From: JBBIOI01 sp037443425
GTDB lineage: Bacteria; Desulfobacterota; BSN033; UBA1163
DNA: 12,607 nucleotides
Direction: 5' to 3'
NCBI GenBank assembly: GCA_037443425.1
Contig: JBBIOI010000098.1
Location: 1 to 12,607, forward strand
How positions within the stretch are numbered: the first letter of the stretch is position 1; each line of letters begins with the position of its first letter. Made by a program: the position numbers and the translations under genes. The notes beneath the pieces were generated by a model. That model was not told the DNA's origin and made no database searches. It saw nothing but the letters and a program-made list of their open reading frames with translations. Below are positions 1 through 4,548 of the stretch, one piece after another.

Positions 1-269
1 CTTATTTTTTAAATGAAATTTATAAATTTGGTGCAAAAAAAGAGAGATTACAGGTTAAAGTAGCTGGTGGATCACAGATTATGGATGAATCGGGTTTTTT
101 TGATATCGGGAAGAAAAATTACTTAACGCTACGGAGGATTTTACGAAATCATGATCTTTCAATCCATGGAGAAGATGTAGGTGGTAAAATAACTCGAACA
201 CTTTGGTTAGAAATAAATACAGGCAGGGTTTTGATTAAGCGTCAAGAGTTTGGAATTAAAGAGATATAG
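1..269 (+). CDS. cheD: CheD, chemoreceptor glutamine deamidase (C-terminal part)
   Basis: The reading frame is open from the left edge (first whole codon at position 3) to the stop at 267-269, giving about 88 residues, so the gene begins outside the window. The visible part carries CheD C-terminal signatures: GAKKERLQVKVAGGSQIM, then DIGKKNY, then the HGEDVGGKITRTLW segment and a GRVLIKR strand near the end. CheD deamidates glutamines on methyl-accepting chemoreceptors and in several species interacts with CheC or CheY-P. Its catalytic Cys-His-Thr residues lie in the N-terminal half, which is not visible, so activity cannot be judged. cheB follows directly, fitting a receptor-modification pair. 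An ATG at 81 is internal to the conserved domain and is not the start. Confidence 0.9.
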   Translation, partial: YFLNEIYKFGAKKERLQVKVAGGSQIMDESGFFDIGKKNYLTLRRILRNHDLSIHGEDVGGKITRTLWLEINTGRVLIKRQEFGIKEI

Positions 270-306
270 AATAGAATCCATCAAAGGAGAATATGAGATA
301 AAAGAT

Positions 307-312
307 GGGGGT
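307..312 (+). promoter_or_regulatory. Shine-Dalgarno-like site deciding the cheB start
   Basis: The run GGGGGT lies seven bases before the TTG at 319. An alternative upstream TTG at 250 would overlap cheD and add a 23-residue lysine/glutamate-rich tail not expected in CheB. The 319 start places the first receiver strand nine residues from the N terminus, as is normal for the family. Confidence 0.55.
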
Positions 313-318
313 AATAAA

Positions 319-1404
319 TTGACTCAGAATTTTTCAAAAAAGATACGGGTATTGATTGTTGATGATTCAGCTATTGTTCGTAAGATCTTTACTGAAGAGC
401 TCTCAAGAGAGCATGATATAGAAGTGGTCGGAACTGCACCTGACCCTTACGTTGCAAGGGATAAGATTATTTCCCAGAGGCCGGACGTGATAATACTTGA
501 TATAGAGATGCCGAGGATGGATGGATTGACCTTTCTTAAGAAATTAATGAAGTATTACCCGTTACCTGTTATTATAGTTAGTTCTTTAACTCCAGAGGGA
601 AGCAAAATGGCCTTAGATGCCTTGGAAAGTGGAGCTGTCGATGTTCTCTCAAAGCCAGGTTCTGCCTATTCAGTAGGAGATATGAGTACTTTATTGAAAG
701 AAAAAATAAGAGTAGCTGTGAAGGCTAATATAAAAAATTTTAAAAATTACATAATCACAAATAATTTCTCTAACTTAGAAGTTATAGAACCACTGAGTGA
801 AACAACGCAGAAAGTAATAGCGATTGGAGCATCTACTGGGGGTACGGAGGCAATAAAACAGATATTAATTCATCTACCTATAAATGTCCCGGGTATTGTT
901 ATTGTTCAACACATGCCTCCAAATTTTACCAAAGCATTTGCAGAACGTCTAAATCAATTATGTGAGATAGAGGTTAGGGAGGCCAGGGATGGTGATTCCG
1001 TTATCAATGGAGTAGCACTCATTGCTCCTGGAAATTTGCACATGCTACTTAAGAGAAGTGGGTCCCAATATTATGTGAAGTTAAAGGATGGTCCAATGGT
1101 CAATCATCAAAGGCCAGCTGTGGATATACTATTTAATTCTGTAGCTCAAAATGCCGGCCCAAATGCAATAGGTATTATACTAACTGGAATGGGAGTTGAT
1201 GGGGCAGATGGTTTATTAAAAATGAGAGAGGCAGGGGCCAGGACTATTGCTCAAGATGAAAGCACCTGTGTTGTTTTCGGGATGCCTAAAGAGGCTATTA
1301 GGAGAGGAGCTGTTGAAAAGGTTCTTCCAATACAACAAATACCTGAGGAGGTTGTTAGACTCATTAATTCAAATCAGAATCAAATTGAAAAGGCATTTAA
1401 GTAA
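319..1404 (+). CDS. cheB: CheB, protein-glutamate methylesterase / response regulator
   Basis: CheB removes methyl groups from chemoreceptor glutamates and can deamidate glutamines, giving adaptation downstream of CheA. Using the TTG start the protein has 361 residues, the usual length. The N-terminal receiver (about 8-125) has the acidic pair D15/D16, phospho-acceptor D61 in LDIEMPRMDG, S88 and K112 in LSKPG. After a linker, the methylesterase domain (about 163-355) has the catalytic serine S172 in GASTGG, H198 in VQHMPP and D294 in TGMGVDGADG, so the triad is intact. It is fully cytoplasmic. It follows cheD closely and is followed 15 bases later by fliL. No cheA, cheW or cheR is in the window; they presumably lie upstream. 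A longer form from TTG 250 (384 residues) cannot be excluded but has a poorer ribosome site. Confidence 0.97.
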   Translation: MTQNFSKKIRVLIVDDSAIVRKIFTEELSREHDIEVVGTAPDPYVARDKIISQRPDVIILDIEMPRMDGLTFLKKLMKYYPLPVIIVSSLTPEGSKMALDALESGAVDVLSKPGSAYSVGDMSTLLKEKIRVAVKANIKNFKNYIITNNFSNLEVIEPLSETTQKVIAIGASTGGTEAIKQILIHLPINVPGIVIVQHMPPNFTKAFAERLNQLCEIEVREARDGDSVINGVALIAPGNLHMLLKRSGSQYYVKLKDGPMVNHQRPAVDILFNSVAQNAGPNAIGIILTGMGVDGADGLLKMREAGARTIAQDESTCVVFGMPKEAIRRGAVEKVLPIQQIPEEVVRLINSNQNQIEKAFK

Positions 1405-1419
1405 AGAAGGATTGGTTCA

Positions 1420-1941
1420 ATGGATGCGAATAAAGAGGATAAATCAATTAAAAATCAGAAAGATCAACCAAGTGAAACCTCGGGTAATAAGTCAAAAAAA
1501 AGGCTGTTGCTTATAGGTGGGGCATTCATCTTTTTATGCATTATTGGAATTATTGGAGTGGAATTTTTGGGTCATATTTCTATTTTGGGCCTAAACAAAA
1601 AGGGAAAAGATGAAACTCTAAAAAAGGAGATAAAAGATATAGGTCCAATCGTTAATATGCAGCCAATGACCATTAACCTTAAGGAAGAAGATGGAAGGCA
1701 TTATCTAAGGATTAAGATTGCCTTAGAAGTTGGTAATAAAAAGTGGGTTGAAGATGTTCAATCAAAAATGTCTATTTTAAATGACCTTGTAATTATGGTT
1801 ATTTGTGAAAAGGGATTAGTCGATTTAAAAAATTCAGAATTTAAGGATAAACTAAAAGAGGAGTTAATTAAGGAGATGAATTATTATTTTCAACCTGGAC
1901 AACTGAGGCAGATTTTTTTCGAAGAATTCCTTTATCAATGA
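1420..1941 (+). CDS. fliL: FliL-type flagellar basal-body/stator-associated protein
   Basis: This 173-residue protein has a polar, lysine-rich cytoplasmic N terminus (1-27), one membrane segment (about 28-50) and a periplasmic domain. FliL features seen are the PMTINL strand, the RHYLRIKIALEV strand, a middle helix with LNDLVIMVICEKG, and the end motif QPGQLRQIFFEEFLYQ, matching the family's VyFteFviQ-like terminus. FliL forms rings around MotAB stators and supports torque and motor stability. A ribosome site AAGAAGG (1404-1410) sits nine bases before the ATG. It is placed after cheB rather than beside fliM/fliN, where fliL is common, so it may be a second fliL-like copy or simply rearranged. 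Family membership is fairly clear; the exact paralogue is not. Confidence 0.82.
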   Translation: MDANKEDKSIKNQKDQPSETSGNKSKKRLLLIGGAFIFLCIIGIIGVEFLGHISILGLNKKGKDETLKKEIKDIGPIVNMQPMTINLKEEDGRHYLRIKIALEVGNKKWVEDVQSKMSILNDLVIMVICEKGLVDLKNSEFKDKLKEELIKEMNYYFQPGQLRQIFFEEFLYQ

Positions 1942-2083
1942 AAAGTTTTAAAATATCAAAGAAAAAATCATTAAATGAGTTTAAAGTGGCAAAAACTTCT
2001 TTGCATTAGGCAAAATTTTCCTGTGACTTTCAATTTATAGCCGATTTTCTAAATCAATAAATTTCTAAATAGGATGCACGGCA

Positions 2084-2115
2084 ATCTTATAGATTCCTCG
2101 CTCCACTCATAAGAT
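2084..2115. repeat. Short inverted repeat in the fliL-orf147 gap
   Basis: Perfect 7-bp arms ATCTTAT (2084-2090) and ATAAGAT (2109-2115) enclose 18 bases that include CCTCGCTCC, a more GC-rich patch than the surrounding AT-rich spacer. No T-run follows, so it does not look like an intrinsic terminator. It may be a remnant of an interspersed palindromic repeat. The rest of the 1942-2184 spacer shows no gene or recognisable site. Confidence 0.4.
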
Positions 2116-2184
2116 ATGGTATTCTTTGTGTTATATTTAGATTGATAGAGATTAATGAACATTTTTTAAAATTGATAAATAGAT

Positions 2185-2200
2185 AGGCATAAAAATTGCT
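2185..2200 (+). promoter_or_regulatory. Sigma-54 (-24/-12) promoter for the 147-residue gene
   Basis: AGGCATAAAAATTGCT has the invariant GG (2186-2187) and GC (2198-2199) at the correct spacing. It departs from the TGGCAC-N5-TTGCA consensus at the first, sixth and last positions. Fourteen of its sixteen bases equal the promoter at 4470-4485. The predicted start near 2211 leaves only about 13 bases before the ATG at 2224, with the ribosome site at the very 5' end of the message. Confidence 0.7.
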
Positions 2201-2223
2201 GTAAATCTTTAGAGGTGATTCGA

Positions 2224-2667
2224 ATGAAGGTTGAAAATCTATTAAATGGGAACTTATTCATATCAAAACCTGATAAACAGGATAAAATTGGTAATGATTT
2301 TAAGACTATATTGGAAGAGGCAAAAAAGAGAGAAGAAACTCTTTCTGCTTTAAATATTCAAAATCTAAACTCTTCATATGTTAATAGCATAAAACCTAAA
2401 TCTGATTATACACCTCAAATAGAAGGTATTTTAATTGGAAATAAGGTCTTAGATAAGATTGAAAAATACAAGAAGGCCTTAGAAAATGATGAAATTCCAT
2501 TAAGGGAGTTGCAGTCTTTAGCCTCTTCAATTAATGAGGAAATAAATAGAATGGAATATATTAGTGAGAAATTACCCCAATCTGATCCCCTAAAAAAGAT
2601 TCTTAAAGAAATAGAGATTGTAGGGATCGTAGAAGTTATCAAATGCAATCAGGGTAAATATATTTAA
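2224..2667 (+). CDS. Unknown flagellar-locus protein, 147 residues
   Basis: I do not recognise a named family. The ATG at 2224 has the ribosome site AGAGGTGA (2211-2218) five bases upstream; an in-frame GTG at 2215 lies inside that site and is rejected. There is no signal peptide, membrane segment or cysteine cluster. The first 70 residues are polar and probably partly disordered. The second half (about 73-140) is predicted helical, including KVLDKIEKYKKALEN, the helix LRELQSLASSINEEINRME, then DPLKKILKEIEIVGIVEVIK, ending NQGKYI. This pattern loosely recalls short conserved hypotheticals at deltaproteobacterial flagellar loci that end in an acidic-helix plus RGDY-like tail; that is memory, not a search. 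The sigma-54 promoter directly upstream, like that of the flgB operon, ties it to flagellar expression. Possible roles such as export partner, chaperone or anti-sigma factor are speculation. Confidence 0.75.
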   Translation: MKVENLLNGNLFISKPDKQDKIGNDFKTILEEAKKREETLSALNIQNLNSSYVNSIKPKSDYTPQIEGILIGNKVLDKIEKYKKALENDEIPLRELQSLASSINEEINRMEYISEKLPQSDPLKKILKEIEIVGIVEVIKCNQGKYI

Positions 2668-2677
2668 AAATTAGATT
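2663..2677 (+). repeat. 15-bp direct repeat, copy 1
   Basis: TTTAAAAATTAGATT is repeated exactly at 2798-2812, 120 bases further on. This copy overlaps the stop codon (2665-2667) of the unknown gene. The pair brackets degenerate repeat-like sequence and could be an insertion-generated duplication or the shared ends of two related short elements. Confidence 0.6.
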
Positions 2678-2750
2678 GCCACACCTACTCGCATAAAGAA
2701 CACATTCCGATTGAAATTTCCGCAGGCTAAAGCCCTCAAAATGACAGAAA
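2672..2750. repeat. Possible degenerate interspersed repeat element
   Basis: The stretch opens with TAGATTGCCACACC and closes with CCTCAAAATGACAGAAAG. This resembles the widespread non-coding bacterial repeats that read approximately GATTGC...CGCAATGACA. It contains GGCTAAAGCC, a small palindrome frequent in such repeats. It codes for nothing convincing. The match is pattern memory only, and the element looks decayed. Confidence 0.35.
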
Positions 2751-2797
2751 GCATGGGTTTATTGCAAGAGGATGAAACGAACTTAGGTAATCTCTTC

Positions 2798-2812
2798 TTT
2801 AAAAATTAGATT
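2798..2812 (+). repeat. 15-bp direct repeat, copy 2
   Basis: An exact second copy of TTTAAAAATTAGATT. The sequence after it continues TACTACCCATAGTTCACAATGG, a weak echo of the GATTGCC...CAATGAC layout following copy 1, which suggests two tandem decayed elements. Confidence 0.6.
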
Positions 2813-2849
2813 ACTACCCATAGTTCACAATGGCGATATGGTGGTACTA

Positions 2850-2871
2850 AAAGGTCTAAAGGTCTAAAGTC
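2850..2871 (+). repeat. 8-bp tandem repeat upstream of the sigma-70 promoter
   Basis: AAAGGTCT occurs at 2850-2857 and 2858-2865, then a partial third unit AAAGTC at 2866-2871 that runs into the GTCA half-site of the adjacent dyad. It lies just upstream of the -35 box, where activator or repressor sites often sit. It is short and could be chance. Confidence 0.4.
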
Positions 2872-2882
2872 AAATAATTGAC
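2869..2882. promoter_or_regulatory. FleQ-type operator (GTCA-N6-TGAC) over the -35 box
   Basis: GTCAAATAATTGAC is a perfect 4-bp dyad with a 6-bp AT spacer. It closely resembles the published Pseudomonas FleQ box, approximately GTCANTAAATTGAC. Its right half forms most of the TTGACA -35 element of the following promoter, so a bound protein should block RNA polymerase. The downstream regulator has a FleQ-like recognition helix, so autorepression is inferred. Confidence 0.55.
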
Positions 2883-2906
2883 ATTTAAAGAAAATTAAAG
2901 TATATT
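2878..2906 (+). promoter_or_regulatory. Sigma-70 promoter of the first activator gene
   Basis: A perfect TTGACA (2878-2883), a 17-base spacer and TATATT (2901-2906) form a near-consensus promoter. Transcription should start near 2913, giving a leader of about 20 bases that carries the ribosome site AAGGAG (2923-2927 core). A housekeeping promoter here makes the first activator the likely entry point of the cascade. Confidence 0.75.
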
Positions 2907-2933
2907 CCAGATAAATTGATAAAAGGAGTACTT

Positions 2934-4313
2934 ATGAGAAATGAGAAGATTCTTCTCATAGATGATTCTTTGGAATTACTTGAAAATCTTGAAAAGATTT
3001 TACGTGCAGAAGGATTTGAAGTAGATACTGCCTCTGATGGGAATAGCGGCATAAAAAAGATTGAGGATAAATACTATGATTTAATATTGACAGATCTTAA
3101 GATGCCGGGGGCTGATGGAATAGAGGTGTTAAAATTTGTCATGCAAAACTCCCCAGAATCGATTTGTATTATTTTAACGGGTTTCGGAACAATTAAAAAT
3201 GCAGTTGATTCGATAAAACTTGGTGCATTTGATTATCTGACCAAACCAATAAAGGTTGAAGAGATTCTACTTACGATTGAGAAGGCATTAGAGTTTCGAA
3301 ACCTAAAAAGGGAGAATATTCAACTTCGAAACCAGTTAAGGAAGAAATATCAGTTTAAAAATATTATCGGTGATAGTCCACAAATGCAGAGGATTTTTGA
3401 GATTATTGAAAGAGTAGCAGATACTGATAGCACAATATTAATTCAGGGAGAAAGCGGAACAGGAAAAGAGTTGATTGCAAAGGCACTACATTATAACAGT
3501 TATAGAAGTCAAGGGCCGTTTGTTCCTGTAAATTGTGCAGCCATTCCAGGTGGATTGTTAGAGAGTGAACTTTTTGGTCACGAAAAAGGGGCTTTTACAA
3601 ATGCAATAAGAACCCGTATCGGACGTTTTGAGCTTGCAAATGGAGGAACACTATTTTTGGATGAGATTGGAGATATGGATATTCAAATGCAGAGTAAACT
3701 CCTTAGGGTTCTTCAGGAAAGGGAATTTGAGAGAATCGGAGGGATGAAACCTATAAAAATAGATATACGTCTAATAGCAGCAACTCACCAGGATTTAGAA
3801 GAGTTGGTTAAACAAAAGAAGTTCAGAGAAGATCTTTTTTATCGTTTAAATGTAATTCCTATAAAAGTGCCAAGCCTCAGAGAGCGAAAAAGTGATATTC
3901 CACTGTTGGTGAATCACTTTATTCATCAGTTTAAAAGGAGCAAGAAAAAAGATGTCAATGGAATAACTGAAGAAGCCCTTTCCAAATTAATGGAATATGA
4001 TTGGCCTGGGAATGTTAGAGAATTAGAAAACACCATTGAGAGGATGGTAATTTTAACAAATAATAAAATCCTTTCTATAGAGGACCTTCCAGAAAAGGTC
4101 ATTTCCAAAATTCCTAAGGAGTTTTTTGGGGAGATTGAAGTCTTAGAAAAAGGGATATCTCTGGAAGATGCTGTTAACGAATTTGAGAAAAGACTTATTA
4201 TTCAAGCCCTTAATAAAACGGGGTGGATTAAAAATAAGGCCGCCCAACTCCTTAATGTAAATCGAACAACTTTGATAGAGAAGATGAAAAGGCAGCGGAT
4301 CATTCAGCAATAA
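2934..4313 (+). CDS. Sigma-54 activator, FleQ/FlrA-like DNA-binding end with intact receiver
   Basis: A 459-residue NtrC-family regulator that remodels sigma-54 polymerase by ATP hydrolysis. ATG 2934 has a strong AAGGAG site; an in-frame TTG at 2916 lies upstream of that site and is rejected. The receiver (about 4-120) is complete: D10/D11, phospho-acceptor D54, T82 and K104. The AAA+ domain (about 143-380) has Walker A GESGTGKE (172-179), Walker B in GGTLFLDE and the sigma-54 contact loop GAFTNA (219-224), where the family normally has GAFTGA. The Fis-type helix-turn-helix ends NRTTLIEKMKRQR, very like the FleQ recognition helix RRTTLVEKM as I recall it. The FleQ cyclic-di-GMP positions R144, R185 and N186 align with K142, K183 and A184 here. 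No partner kinase gene is adjacent. It is the probable upstream flagellar regulator. Family certain, FleQ-like role likely. Confidence 0.9.
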   Translation: MRNEKILLIDDSLELLENLEKILRAEGFEVDTASDGNSGIKKIEDKYYDLILTDLKMPGADGIEVLKFVMQNSPESICIILTGFGTIKNAVDSIKLGAFDYLTKPIKVEEILLTIEKALEFRNLKRENIQLRNQLRKKYQFKNIIGDSPQMQRIFEIIERVADTDSTILIQGESGTGKELIAKALHYNSYRSQGPFVPVNCAAIPGGLLESELFGHEKGAFTNAIRTRIGRFELANGGTLFLDEIGDMDIQMQSKLLRVLQEREFERIGGMKPIKIDIRLIAATHQDLEELVKQKKFREDLFYRLNVIPIKVPSLRERKSDIPLLVNHFIHQFKRSKKKDVNGITEEALSKLMEYDWPGNVRELENTIERMVILTNNKILSIEDLPEKVISKIPKEFFGEIEVLEKGISLEDAVNEFEKRLIIQALNKTGWIKNKAAQLLNVNRTTLIEKMKRQRIIQQ

Positions 4314-4355
4314 AGTCTATATTTCGAATCGAGTCCTTCCTGATATCTTAAGCTT

Positions 4356-4402
4356 TTCTAATGTCAAAATTATGACAATAAAAATGAATTTTGACGTTAG
4401 AA
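4356..4402. repeat. 16-bp inverted repeat between the two activator genes
   Basis: Arms TTCTAATGTCAAAATT (4356-4371) and AATTTTGACGTTAGAA (4387-4402) pair along all 16 positions, with one T-G pair, around a 15-base loop. In RNA it could end the first activator's transcript, but a run of six T appears only at 4415-4420, 12 bases after the stem, so a classic intrinsic terminator is doubtful. It contains three GTCA/TGAC half-sites, which favours a protein-binding region. Confidence 0.6.
4363..4376. promoter_or_regulatory. Likely enhancer for the sigma-54 promoter (GTCA-N6-TGAC)
   Basis: GTCAAAATTATGAC has the same half-sites and 6-bp spacing as the dyad at 2869-2882. Its centre lies about 126 bases upstream of the predicted start of the sigma-54 promoter at 4470, a normal distance for an NtrC-type activator acting by looping. 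A further TGAC half-site follows at 4392-4395. The first activator is the obvious candidate to bind it. Confidence 0.55.
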
Positions 4403-4469
4403 TAAAACTTCTCATTTTTTAAATGTTGGTTAACCAATTGATTTAATTAAATAATTAAAAAATTAATAG

Positions 4470-4485
4470 TGGCATAAGAATTGCT
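4470..4485 (+). promoter_or_regulatory. Sigma-54 (-24/-12) promoter of the second activator and flgB operon
   Basis: TGGCATAAGAATTGCT matches the TGGCAC-N5-TTGCA consensus at all but two positions, with GG (4471-4472) and GC (4483-4484) correctly spaced. The start is predicted near 4496, about 53 bases before the ATG at 4549. No other promoter is evident before flgB, so it probably drives everything to fliJ. Confidence 0.85.
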
Positions 4486-4548
4486 TAACAAAAATTTCAT
4501 CAAACTCATATTAGGTTTAATAAATATATTTGATTGCCGTGTATTAGA

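Noticed and set aside
293..301. ATG with a good ribosome site (AAAGGAGA) just before cheB
   Set aside because: The frame encodes only two residues before a stop and is out of frame with cheB; probably chance, though reinitiation cannot be ruled out.
1982..2007. Sigma-54-like GTGGCAAAAACTTCTTTGCAT
   Set aside because: The GG and GC elements are three bases too far apart for a -24/-12 promoter.
4415..4420. T-run as the tail of an intrinsic terminator after the first activator gene
   Set aside because: It is 12 bases beyond the inverted repeat, and the stem is AT-rich, so it does not fit a standard terminator.
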